Shown here in pieces: positions 46,400-56,514 of a DNA stretch of 64,000 nt; position 1 is the stretch's first letter; each line of letters begins with the position of its first letter. The stretch is from contig CM058235.1 in the NCBI GenBank assembly GCA_030180135.1, forward strand, positions 91,116,535-91,180,534. The letters run 5' to 3'. This DNA comes from Orychophragmus violaceus (taxonomy: Eukaryota; Streptophyta; Magnoliopsida; Brassicales; Brassicaceae). The notes below the pieces were generated by a model. It was not told the DNA's origin and did not search any database. It was given only the letters and a program-made list of their open reading frames with translations. The translations under genes were made by a program, and so were the position numbers.

Positions 46400-46876
46400 A
46401 AGCTGAAATCCAAGAAAAACGAAGATTTAGTTATGTATATGAAGAGAAATCTTATCAAATAAGAGAACTCGCATTATATTCAAGCAATGTTTCCTCTACG
46501 AATATAATGATCCAAGATCCTCAGATTACTAAAATTCGAGTGGGCGACTCGCCGTTACTCAAAATTTAGTTATCTAGGTAAGCAAATCATCGCTAATTGT
46601 ACCCAGTACAACTCTTGGTCGCAGATGAGACAAACTATGTCTAATCCACTCTGATGTCTCTGGGCCCAGAACTTCTGATAGCCCAGTCAAGTAAAACCAA
46701 TTTCTTCTGTCTTGTGATCATATGACAGTCGCACTGCAAGTCTGTCAATGACCACCTGCCAAACTCATGCTGTGATGGATACCAAGGACTCCAAGACTAT
46801 CCAACAAACAACACAAGTTTTCACAATAGACAAAATTGGGCAAGACATCAAGGTCACTTGATATTTTGGTTGAGGA
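46400..46876 (-). other. Copia-3 5' leader, part next to gag
   Basis: It carries the conserved hairpin in the form GGCG-ACT-CGCC (46542-46552). It is interrupted by Copia-4; bases 46872-46876 are the GAGGA target duplication. Confidence 0.75.
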
Positions 46877-47549
46877 TGTTGGAATTGTGTCCAGTAATCT
46901 CGGTACTGTCTCTAGAAAGTAAGAGTATGTCAATGATCAGACATAAGTCATATAATACTGGGGGTCATGATGGCTTGCTAGAGTCCGCTCATGATCTATA
47001 AGTCTTGGACTTATTGCCTTTATTATATGATCCCATATGGGTCACACGCCTAAGCTAACAGGAAAATGTGTAGGAACGGTTTAGCAGAAGTACAGTAAAA
47101 GTGCTAGGCATTTACTGTACTTAGAGAGAATAAAAGGTTTAGCCACTGTGCATCGATCGATGCATAAGGTGCAACGATCGATGCAGTGCGCAAACACCGA
47201 CGAGTTAATTGGTATTTGGGCCAAATGGCCCAAACGGAACAGGACGAGTTTTGTGTCATAAAACTCGAGTTTTAGACTGATTAACCCTAATACTTGAGCC
47301 GTAAACTCTCTCTCTCTGCGCCGAGTTCCCCTTGTGGTCTAGCAGCTGTTTCCTGTGAAAGCGTGTGTGAACCTTTGGAGGATTCATCCCTCGGTGTTTC
47401 TCTGATCTCAGACATACCATCCATTTCCGCTGCAATAACAGGTATAAGGTGAGATCATCATTTGTTTCTATTCTGAGAAGAACCTAGATCGCATGTTTAG
47501 GATAATCTGAATCTGGAATTGAATCAGGATTCATCTAAACGCTCCAACA
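46877..47549 (+). repeat. Copia-4 5' LTR
   Basis: It starts TGTTGGAATT and ends CTCCAACA. A palindrome pair (cores 47154 and 47175) lies just after an AATAAAAGG that may serve as TATA box, which would place the pair near the transcription start. A (CT)n run follows at about 47308. Confidence 0.94.
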
Positions 47550-47562
47550 GTGGTATCAGAGC
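47550..47562 (+). other. Copia-4 primer binding site (initiator tRNA-Met type)
   Basis: GTGGTATCAGAGC directly follows the 5' LTR. Confidence 0.93.
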
Positions 47563-49111
47563 ATTAGGTTCTGGTTTTTCTTGTTTAGATTCATGTTTAG
47601 GACTGTTTTCTTGTTTAAAAGTGTTTTGAATCAACTACTGATAAGATAAATCACTTAAGAAACAAGAATTGAATCCTAAACAAACTGTTTAAAAATCGCA
47701 TGACCAAACTATATTGATTTGGTATGTGATCTAAACTGATTTTGCATCGACTGAGATCGCATTGCATCGATCGATGCAATGCAAGGATCGATCGTTGCAG
47801 TCGCGAGAGATTGACCGCGATCGCATGGATCGTTCAAACGATCGCATGGATCTCACGAGAATCTCTCGGCCAAACCTGATAACCGTTCGTGCACACGTGA
47901 GAGCATCGATCGATGCAGGATCGATGAACGATCGTTGCAGGATCGATGCTGTGAGCATCGATCGATGCGGTTAGGGTTTTGGCTCGGTTTAATTTAATTA
48001 AAATTAAACGTCTCGGTTTAATAAACAGATTTAATAATTTTATTAAGTCTGGTTAAACCGGGATAAGAAATCCAATGTCGAAAGAAATATTGGATTTAGT
48101 GCCTAAACCAGGAATTTCTAATTTGATTTGGTTGGACCAAATAAATTGAGAAATTCCGGTTTAGTAAATAACCGGTTGACAATTGTGGTCATCGTAGTAA
48201 TTGAAACTTGGTTAAACCAGTTTTAATGAACCAGACCGGTTATGTCAATTAATTGGACAATTGGGTCATGTCTTGGACATGGACAAATTCTTGGGCCTCG
48301 GGCCAAGAAGTTAAAACAATTGGGCCAATTATTTGAGTCTTTCTTCAGATTAATTTAAAATTTATTTTATAAAATTATAAAGTCGATTTTAAATTAAAAT
48401 TTCCGAAATTTTGAAATTAGAAAGTTTCTTAAAATAGAAGTTTCTGAGTTTGCGGGTTTTGGATTTTAAAGAAATTTCTAAAGTTAGAAAGTTTCCGGTT
48501 TTAGAAAGTTTCCAATTTTAGAAAGTTTCCAAAATAGTAGGTTTCCAAAATTAGAAAGTTTCCCGAAATAGTAATCTTCTATTTTGGGAATGAAATTTTA
48601 ATAAACCTACGAACCTCAAATAATATCAAGCGTTGGATGTCTTGTCCAGGCTATGTCAGCTGTCAAAGCCCATTCAATTGTATTCATGGCCTTACAGTGT
48701 GAGGGTGTCTGCTTTTGCGTGGGTAAGGCGGTTTGTGATTCATAAATGTCATTGGGAGTCCCAGACATTAATGATTACATGACTGTATAGTCTGGTTTTC
48801 TTGACTAGGCCATCGGGAGTCCCGGGCCTTGAGACATCAGAGTGAATTGGGCCTCGGGTCCAGATTCACAACCAAGAGTTATGTCACGGATATAATTAGC
48901 CGATATAGGGCTTACCGATATAAGCTAAGGTTGGGTGACGGCCAGTGGCCCACTTTAATCTTAGTTATATGTGGATCTTGGAATCATTATATTCTATTGA
49001 GGGTAACTGATGTTATTGAATATAATGCATGATTAATCATATTATATTTTAATACGAGATTAATCATTTTGAACATTTAACTAATAACCTTTTTATTTAT
49101 ATATTTCAGAT
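47563..49111 (+). other. Copia-4 5' leader
   Basis: About 1.5 kb without a gene. It holds palindromes at 47768, 47789, 47907, 47929 and 47959, a repetitive TTAGAAAGTTTCC stretch around 48415-48560, and the conserved hairpin GGCC-AGT-GGCC at 48940-48950, within the block 48933-48953. Confidence 0.75.
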
Positions 49112-52100
49112 ATGACTACTACAAGCACACAAAACACATTCTCGATCCGGTCTGTTCTCGAGAAGGAGAAGCTGACTGGAACGAACTTCCTGACGTGGTC
49201 AAGGAACTTGAGGCTGGTCCTCAAGCAGGAGAAGAAGGATTATGTCCTTCGAGATCCCCTCCCCGAGAGGCCTCTTGCCAATGCTGCCAGGACTCTGCAC
49301 AATGCTTGGGAAAAGCATTCGTCAGATGAAAATGATGTCTATTGCCTGATGTTGGTGACAATGACTCCTGAGCTGCAAAAGCAGTTCGAAAGTGTATTGT
49401 CTCCCATCGAGATAATGGCAAGCCTGAAATCGCTTTTTCAGGAGCAGGCTAGGACTGAGAGGTTCCAAACAGTTAAGAACCTCTTGGACTGCAAGTTGGC
49501 TGCGAATGCGGCAGTGAGTCCTCATGTCTTGAAGATGATGGGTTATCTCGATCATCTTCAGAAACTCGACTGCCCAATCAGCCAGGAACTTGCCTGCGAC
49601 ATCATTCTGCAGTCTTTACCTGCAAGCTATGATCAGTTCATTCTGAACTTTAACATGCATGGCTTGAGTAAGACACTACCTGAGCTTCACGGAATGCTCA
49701 AGACTGCAGAGCCCAACTTGAGGAAAACCGCCAAGGACCCCAATGTGCTTATGGTGCAAAAGGGCAAGGGGTTTAAGAAATCCTCTGCTAAGGATAAGGG
49801 AAAGGCCAAGGCTGTCCAAGTCGCGGACAAGGACACGCCAAAGCCCAAGCCCAAGTCCAAGGCTGGGCCTACTGACATATGCAGGTTCTGCAAAGAACTG
49901 GGGCATTGGAGAAGAGATTGTAAGAAATTCCAGGAAGGTCTAAAGGAATTGAAGAAGAAGACTTTCGAGACTTCTTCATCAGGTATTTTTGTTATAGAAG
50001 TTAATACAACTACTTCTGATAATACCTCATGGGTCATGGATACTGGTTGTGGGGCTCATATTTGTACTAATATGCAGGCACTCAGCAACAGTAGAAGGCT
50101 GAAGCAAGGACAAGTGGAGCTACGAGTTGGGAATGGAGCGAAAGTTTCAGCACTAGCTGTAGGCACATACTTGTTGTCTTTACCTTCGGGATTGATTTTA
50201 GAACTGAATAATTGTTATTTTGTACCTGCTATAAGCAGAAATATTATTTCAATTTCTTTGTTGGATTTGGAAGGTTATGATTTTTCAGTTAAGAATAAAT
50301 TATGTTCCTTCAATCGCAACAATTTGTTCTATGGTTCTGCCCCTCTTACGAATGGGCTTTACATACTCGATCAATCCGCGCCAATTTATAACATTAATAC
50401 AAAACGGTTTAAACCTAATGAGGAAAACCGAACGTTTCTATGGCATTGTCGTTTAGGGCACATCAGCGAGAAACGCATCAAGAGGCTCCATTCGAATGGA
50501 CTTCTTGGCTCATTTGACTTTGAGTCATGTGAGAAATGCGAATCATGCATGATGGGCAAAATGACACGGGCCCCCTTTAATAAACCTAACGAGAGGGCCA
50601 GTGACTTATTGGGCCTGATACACACTGATGTGTGTGGCCCAATGTCCACAAATGCAAGAGGAAACTATCAGTACTTCATAACCTTCACTGATGATTTCAG
50701 TAGGTATGGATATGTTTATTTGATGAAACATAAGTCTGAATCTTTTGAAAAGTTCAGAGAATTCCAAAATGAAGTACAGAACCAACTTGGCAAAAGCATT
50801 AAGGCTCTTCGGTCCGACCGAGGAGGAGAATACTTAAGCCAGGAATTCAGTGATCATCTGAGAGAGTGTGGGATCGTATCCCAACTCACTCCTCCTGGAA
50901 CACCTCAATGGAATGGTGTGTCTGAGAGGAGAAATCGGACCTTATTGGATATGGTTCGATCTATGATGAGTCACACAGACCTTCCAATATCCCTTTGGGG
51001 ATATGCTCTGCTAACAGCAGTGTTCACTCTAAATAGAGCGCCATCAAAAGCAGTAGCAAAGACACCATATGAATTATGGACTGGAGAAGCTCCAGTGCTG
51101 TCTTATCTCAGAATTTGGGGTTGTGAAGCCTATGTAAAGAGATTAATCTCAGATAAGCTTACACCAAAATCTGATAAATGCTACTTCATTGGTTATCCAC
51201 GGGAAACCAAGGCTTATTACTTCTATCTACGTTCCGAGAACAAGATCTTTGTTGCCCGGGATTGTAACTTTCTTGAGAGAGAATTTCTCTCTAAGAAAGA
51301 CAGTGGGAGTAAGGTACTGCTTGAAGAAATTCAAGATGAACAGGATACTGCTCAACCTAACGAGGAAGAGCAGCAGGAGGACCTACAAGAAATTGTAGAG
51401 CCTGAACCTGTAGTACCTGAAGTTCGAAGATCCGGGAGGATCCGTCACGAACCCGAGAGATATCAAGGATTCCTCGTGACTAACTGTCATGATCTTTTGA
51501 TCATTGATGGTGATGAACCATCGAACTTCAATCAAGCCATGATGGGCCCAGATTCCTCTAAGTGGCGCAAGGCCACTGATTCCGAAATGGACTCCATGTC
51601 GGTCAACCAAGTGTTTTCGTTGGTTGACTTACCCGCCGGTGTAAAAGCCATCGAGTGCAAATGGATCTTCAAGAAGAAGATTGACGTGGATGGAAATGTC
51701 CAGATTTATAAAGCCAGGTTGGTGGCAAAAGGTTTCAGACAAGTTCACGGAGTGGATTACGATGAAACCTATTCACCAGTGGCTATGATGAAATCTATTC
51801 GGATTCTACTAGCAACTGCAGCTTTTCATGATTATGAAATTTGGCAGATGGACGTGAAAACCGCCTTCCTGAATGGAATTCTGGAAGAGGATGTGTATAT
51901 GACACAACCTGACGGTTACATAGATCCAAAGAATGCTGGGAAAGTATGCAAACTTCACAAATCCATTTATGGATTGAAGCAAGCATCGAGGAGCTGGAAT
52001 CTTCGTTTTGATGAAGCGATCAAGCAATTTGACTTCATCAGAAACGAAGAAGAACAATGCGTGTATAAGAAATCTAGTGGGAGCAAGATTGTATTTCTTA

Positions 52101-53089
52101 TTCTGTATGTCGATGACATACTGCTTCTCGGAAACGACGTTCCAATGCTAAAGTCCGTAAAAGACTGGCTTGGAAGTTGTTTTTCCATGAAAGACATGGG
52201 TGAAGCCGCATACGTTCTTGGAATTAGGATCTATCGGGATAGACCTAAGAGGCTGATAGGCTTGTGTCAAGACTCATACATTGACAAAGTCCTACAAAGA
52301 TTCAGCATGAAAGATTCCAAGAAGGGCTTCACGCCAATGGTACATGGCACAACGCTAAGCAAGAAGCAGAGCCCTGCGTCGGCTGCTGAGCTTGAGCGCA
52401 TGAAGAATATTCCTTATGCATCTGCAATAGGTTCTGTCATGTATGCCATGATCTGTACTCGTCCTGATGTTGCTTATGCATTGAGCATGACGAGTAGATA
52501 CCAGTCAAATCCAGGTGAAAACCATTGGATTGCCGTAAAGAATATCTTGAAGTATCTAAGACATACTAAGGATAAATTCTTGGTGTACGGTGGAAGTGAT
52601 GTGCTTAAAGTCAGTGGATTCACGGACGCAAGTTTCCAGACAGACACAGATGATTTCCGGTCACAGTCCGGTTATGTCTTTTGTCTGAATGGCGGTGCAG
52701 TAAGTTGGAGAAGCTCCAAGCAGGACACCGTTGCTGATTCCACTACAGAAGCTGAATATATCGCCGCCTCAGAAGCAGCGAAGGAAGCTGTTTGGATACG
52801 AAAGTTCATTATGGAACTAGGTGTGATACCAGATGCGGCTGAGCCTCTGGCGCTATTTTGTGACAACAATGGTGCTATAGCTCAGGCAAAGGAACCAAGA
52901 TCACACCAGAAATCCAAGCATGTTCAAAGAAGATATCACTTGATACGTGACATCGTTAATAGAAAGGAAGTCAAGATCAGCCGAGTTCCGACAGATGATA
53001 ATGTCGCTGATCCGTTGACAAAGCCACTCCCAAGACCTAAGCTCGAGTTCCTGACTGAAGCTGTAGGCATTAGAAACATTGAAATGTAA
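49112..53089 (+). CDS. Copia-4 Gag-Pol polyprotein, 1325 aa, intact
   Basis: A single frame. Gag (about 1-250) ends in a zinc knuckle (CRFCKELGHWRRDC, near 255-270). Protease has WVMDTGCGAHIC (near 310). The pre-integrase zinc region has LWHCRLGHISEKR, then CESCMMGK. Integrase has HTDVCGP, DDFSRYGYVY, SDRGGEY and PPGTPQWNGVSERRNRTL (D-D-E present). RT has WIFKKKIDVDG, KARLVAKGFRQ, QMDVKTAFLNG and the catalytic LYVDDILLLGND. RNase H has STTEAEYIAASEAAKEAVW and CDNNGAIAQA, ending HVQRRYHLIRDIV. All catalytic residues I can check are present. Gag and Pol are fused with no frameshift site visible, so the Gag excess must be made in another way. Confidence 0.95.
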   Translation: MTTTSTQNTFSIRSVLEKEKLTGTNFLTWSRNLRLVLKQEKKDYVLRDPLPERPLANAARTLHNAWEKHSSDENDVYCLMLVTMTPELQKQFESVLSPIEIMASLKSLFQEQARTERFQTVKNLLDCKLAANAAVSPHVLKMMGYLDHLQKLDCPISQELACDIILQSLPASYDQFILNFNMHGLSKTLPELHGMLKTAEPNLRKTAKDPNVLMVQKGKGFKKSSAKDKGKAKAVQVADKDTPKPKPKSKAGPTDICRFCKELGHWRRDCKKFQEGLKELKKKTFETSSSGIFVIEVNTTTSDNTSWVMDTGCGAHICTNMQALSNSRRLKQGQVELRVGNGAKVSALAVGTYLLSLPSGLILELNNCYFVPAISRNIISISLLDLEGYDFSVKNKLCSFNRNNLFYGSAPLTNGLYILDQSAPIYNINTKRFKPNEENRTFLWHCRLGHISEKRIKRLHSNGLLGSFDFESCEKCESCMMGKMTRAPFNKPNERASDLLGLIHTDVCGPMSTNARGNYQYFITFTDDFSRYGYVYLMKHKSESFEKFREFQNEVQNQLGKSIKALRSDRGGEYLSQEFSDHLRECGIVSQLTPPGTPQWNGVSERRNRTLLDMVRSMMSHTDLPISLWGYALLTAVFTLNRAPSKAVAKTPYELWTGEAPVLSYLRIWGCEAYVKRLISDKLTPKSDKCYFIGYPRETKAYYFYLRSENKIFVARDCNFLEREFLSKKDSGSKVLLEEIQDEQDTAQPNEEEQQEDLQEIVEPEPVVPEVRRSGRIRHEPERYQGFLVTNCHDLLIIDGDEPSNFNQAMMGPDSSKWRKATDSEMDSMSVNQVFSLVDLPAGVKAIECKWIFKKKIDVDGNVQIYKARLVAKGFRQVHGVDYDETYSPVAMMKSIRILLATAAFHDYEIWQMDVKTAFLNGILEEDVYMTQPDGYIDPKNAGKVCKLHKSIYGLKQASRSWNLRFDEAIKQFDFIRNEEEQCVYKKSSGSKIVFLILYVDDILLLGNDVPMLKSVKDWLGSCFSMKDMGEAAYVLGIRIYRDRPKRLIGLCQDSYIDKVLQRFSMKDSKKGFTPMVHGTTLSKKQSPASAAELERMKNIPYASAIGSVMYAMICTRPDVAYALSMTSRYQSNPGENHWIAVKNILKYLRHTKDKFLVYGGSDVLKVSGFTDASFQTDTDDFRSQSGYVFCLNGGAVSWRSSKQDTVADSTTEAEYIAASEAAKEAVWIRKFIMELGVIPDAAEPLALFCDNNGAIAQAKEPRSHQKSKHVQRRYHLIRDIVNRKEVKISRVPTDDNVADPLTKPLPRPKLEFLTEAVGIRNIEM

Positions 53090-53942
53090 TCTAAATTTGA
53101 GTGGGAGTTTTGTGAGCTTTATTTTAGTTATTTGATATGTTCTTGTAAAACATTATTTTATGTTTAATGAAATTATTATTTCAAGATTATTTTAACTGTG
53201 ATGAAATAATCGTTCCAAAATGATATGAAACATTTTATAGGTCATCAAAGTAAGTGACTTGATCTTGAGTCATCAAAGTCATTTAGCTTGATCATGAGAC
53301 CCTATATTTGATAAATGTTTTATATCATCCTGTCCCTAGTCGAAGGTTGTTGAAACTGGAACACCAACAACCGTGTGAGACTGGATTGGTACGTGACTTA
53401 TGACAAAGTCTCAGTGTGTCATAGATGCGCGGCATCAAAGTCAGTACATAGGTGCATGTTGGGAACATACGACCGGACAAGACCCGCTTATAAGAACTCT
53501 TCAGGATATTTATATCTGTGTCATAAGAGATTCTTACTACGACTATAGAGTATAGTCCTTAGACCTGAGTTCACATGCATGTGATTGCACATGGACTGGT
53601 GTACTTTGATCATTGTCTAACGCTATCGTTCTGCGATAGCTATAAGGACCTTGTTTGGGTACATCATGAAATGAGTAGTTTACAATGATGGAACAAGATG
53701 GGATTTGTCCCTCCAATATAAATGGAGTGAATATCTCTAGGCCAATCGGAGATTTGAATACTGGAAAACGCATGGCCATGCTCAAACGGACTTTCCCGAG
53801 TCGTTTGGATTGTCAGTATCAAATCAGAGTCCGATGAACAAGATTAGGCTTTATAAGGATGACACCAATCTTGCCTTATGACTAATCGAGATATTGAGAC
53901 AAAAGGATTATGAATACAGAGATTCCAGTACAAGTGGGAGAT
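53090..53942 (+). other. Copia-4 3' non-coding region and polypurine tract
   Basis: Contains the dyad GACTATA-GAG-TATAGTC at 53541-53557, shared with its relatives. It ends in the purine run AAGTGGGAGAT (53932-53942) that primes the second DNA strand at the LTR. Confidence 0.8.
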
Positions 53943-54615
53943 TGTTGGAATTGTGTCCAGTAATCTCGGTACTGTCTCTAGAAAGTAAGAGTATGTCAAT
54001 GATCAGACATAAGTCATATAATACTGGGGGTCATGATGGCTTGCTAGAGTCCGCTCATGATCTATAAGTCTTGGACTTATTGCCTTTATTATATGATCCC
54101 ATATGGGTCACACGCCTAAGCTAACAGGAAAATGTGTAGGAACGGTTTAGCAGAAGTACAGTAAAAGTGCTAGGCATTTACTGTACTTAGAGAGAATAAA
54201 AGGTTTAGCCACTGTGCATCGATCGATGCATAAGGTGCAACGATCGATGCAGTGCGCAAACACCGACGAGTTAATTGGTATTTGGGCCAAATGGCCCAAA
54301 CGGAACAGGACGAGTTTTGTGTCATAAAACTCGAGTTTCAGACTGATTAACCCTAATACTTGAGCCGTAAACTCTCTCTCTCTGCGCCGAGTTCCCCTTG
54401 TGGTCTAGCAGCTGTTTCCTGTGAAAGCGTGTGTGAACCTTTGGAGGATTCATCCCTCGGTGTTTCTCTGATCTCAGACATACCATCCATTTCCGCTGCA
54501 ATAACAGGTATAAGGTGAGATCATCATTTGTTTCTATTCTGAGAAGAACCTAGATCGCATGTTTAGGATAATCTGAATCTGGAATTGAATCAGGATTCAT
54601 CTAAACGCTCCAACA
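53943..54615 (+). repeat. Copia-4 3' LTR
   Basis: 673 bp, matching 46877-47549. Palindrome cores at 54220 and 54241. Confidence 0.94.
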
Positions 54616-54620
54616 GAGGA

Positions 54621-55758
54621 AACTAAACCCAAAAGTTTAGCAAATCAATCTCTTAGGTCATGTAATTGTTGATGTTTAGCACTGCATGTTCATCAACTCT
54701 ACTACATGCCTTACTCACGTAATTGTGTACACCAAGCTCTTGGCTAGATATCACACAACTAAATGAGTCTTGACAGTTGACCATATTGAAGCTAATCTTC
54801 GATCAATGTTTAAGTCTAGTTTGGTTTCTGCAAATTCAAGGTTCAATAACCAGAATTTCGAATACTGTGTCGATCGACGCAGACTCTGTCTGTCGATCGA
54901 CATAACCAAACAAAACCGGATTTCAATGACCGGTTAATTCAATTAAGCCGGTTCATCGAACCAGTTATGTCGATCGACGCAGCCCGTGTGACGATCGACA
55001 TAGACCTAAACCGCAGATAGTTCTTGATAACCAGTTCAATTCAATTGAACCGACTTATCTGATCAAACTGATCTTAACCAATCGGTTTATACTAATTGGG
55101 ATGATCAGTTCAATCCAATTGAACCAATTCATCCAATTTAAACCGTTTAAACCAGTTTCAACTGATTGCGATAACCAGTCCAATTCAATTGAACCGACTT
55201 ATCCAATCAAACTGATTTATCCCATCGGTTCATGCTAATTGAGATAATCAGTTCAATCCAATTGAACTAATTCATCCAATTTAAACCGATCTATTCGGAC
55301 TTAACCAAGCATGATAACCGGTCCAATCCAATTGAACCGATTAACCATTCGCTCGGCCTGTGTCGATCGACACTCAACCTGTGTCGATCGACGCAGTAGG
55401 CCTTTTAGGTTTTCTTCGAGAAAACCCTAGCCGCCGAATATTGGTCTGTGTCGGCCGACACTCAAACTGCGTCGATCGACACTCGACCGTGTCTGCTCTG
55501 TGTCGACCGATACACCCAGTGTGTCGATCGACACAGAAAGCTTTCGGTTTTTCTTCGCGAAAAACCATAGCCGCCGATTATGTCGAATTCGCAACTCTGT
55601 GTCGACCGACACACTCAGTGTGTCGATCGACACCATGCGAAAACACAGAATTGGACTTCTGTTTCAATCGATCTAACATGCTATTGTTCATAAACTTATA
55701 TGAGCGAAATCAATTCATTAGATTCAATTAAACAGACTGATTCAATGGAAAAACCCTA
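54621..55758 (-). other. Copia-3 5' leader, LTR-proximal part with palindrome clusters
   Basis: It contains at least six palindrome pairs (cores 54871/54894, 54971/54992, 55364/55385, 55452/55473, 55504/55525, 55603/55624). Between them lies an imperfect repeat region (55025-55345) whose units of about 130-155 bp centre on TTCAATTGAA-like sites. No supported gene; the open frames here are made by the repeats. Confidence 0.75.
55360..55636. repeat. Palindrome-pair cluster in Copia-3 leader
   Basis: Four pairs with cores exactly 21 bp apart (55364/55385, 55452/55473, 55504/55525, 55603/55624). Arms are mostly GTGT..ACAC. The sequence between pairs contains two copies of a TTTTCTTCG-rich phrase. 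Confidence 0.82.
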
Positions 55759-55772
55759 AGGCTCTGATACCA
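55759..55772 (-). other. Copia-3 primer binding site (initiator tRNA-Met type)
   Basis: The minus strand reads TGGTATCAGAGCC next to the 5' LTR. Confidence 0.9.
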
Positions 55773-55773
55773 C

Positions 55774-56509
55774 TGTTGGGAATCCGAGCCAATTCTACAG
55801 ATTCAGAATTCTCGCGAGTTCCCGATAGCCTAGGATCTAGGGTCTAGTTAATTGAATCTGGATCTCACCTCGTGATTACCTGGTGTTTGGCAGCGGAAGA
55901 TTGATCAGGTAGCACGAGATCTATTGCGCCTCAGATGCTGCGCCACTATCGTAGTCCACACGCACACAAGCTGGAATCCGCCGGGTTGCTAGTACCGGGA
56001 CTCGGATCTCCCTGGGAACTGAGTTTCTCTGAGGTTTCTGTGTTTTCTCACTGAGACAACACTGTGGGCGGCGCAGAACCAACCACCTTAGGTCGAGATA
56101 TAAAACGTACTTATATACTGACCTCGAGGTGAACCGAAACATCAGTTTCGGTTTCGCCATTGTGTCGACCGACACACTTATTGGTGTCGATCGACACACG
56201 TCCTGTATCGACCGACACACCCAATGGTGTCGATCGATACACCCCTTTGAAACTTATATTCGATCTGTATCCAATACATATCGATCAGACCATATGCCAA
56301 TGATCAATTCCCATGCAGAGTATATCCAACTTGCTTAGGTGTGTGACCCTGTAGGTTCACACGATACTGGAAACGAGTTACAACTCATTTGTCATAATTG
56401 GTTTCTAGCAAAACATTATGATTACCCAGTATCACATGAATTGTCCGATCTCGACAATACAACTATCTCTAGAGTTCGTACAATGTGATTTCAGGACATA
56501 ATCCCAACA
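55774..56509 (-). repeat. Copia-3 5' LTR
   Basis: 736 bp, nearly identical to 41630-42365. It has the same two palindrome pairs (around 56166-56236). Confidence 0.94.
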
Positions 56510-56514
56510 CACAT

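Larger units (their letters stand above)
46877..54615 (+). mobile_element. Copia-4, intact and very young copia element
   Basis: 673-bp LTRs (46877-47549 and 53943-54615), with GAGGA at 46872-46876 and 54616-54620. It has the initiator-Met primer site, a 1.5-kb leader, one continuous gag-pol frame of 1325 codons, a 3' non-coding region and a purine tract. I see one LTR difference (near 47274 versus 54339). Every part needed for transposition seems present, so it may be active. Confidence 0.95.
41630..56509 (-). mobile_element. Copia-3, non-autonomous copia element carrying Copia-4
   Basis: 736-bp LTRs at 41630-42365 and 55774-56509, flanked by CACAT (41625-41629 and 56510-56514). The initiator-Met primer site beside the right LTR sets minus orientation. 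It has an open gag, a decayed pol and a leader split by Copia-4. About two LTR differences are seen by eye, so it is recent, yet its pol is dead. Its own length without Copia-4 is about 7.1 kb, almost the same as Copia-2. Confidence 0.93.

Noticed and set aside
55360..55731. 123-residue frame in the Copia-3 leader
   Set aside because: It is composed of palindrome-derived repeats, with no known domain, and lies within an untranslated leader.
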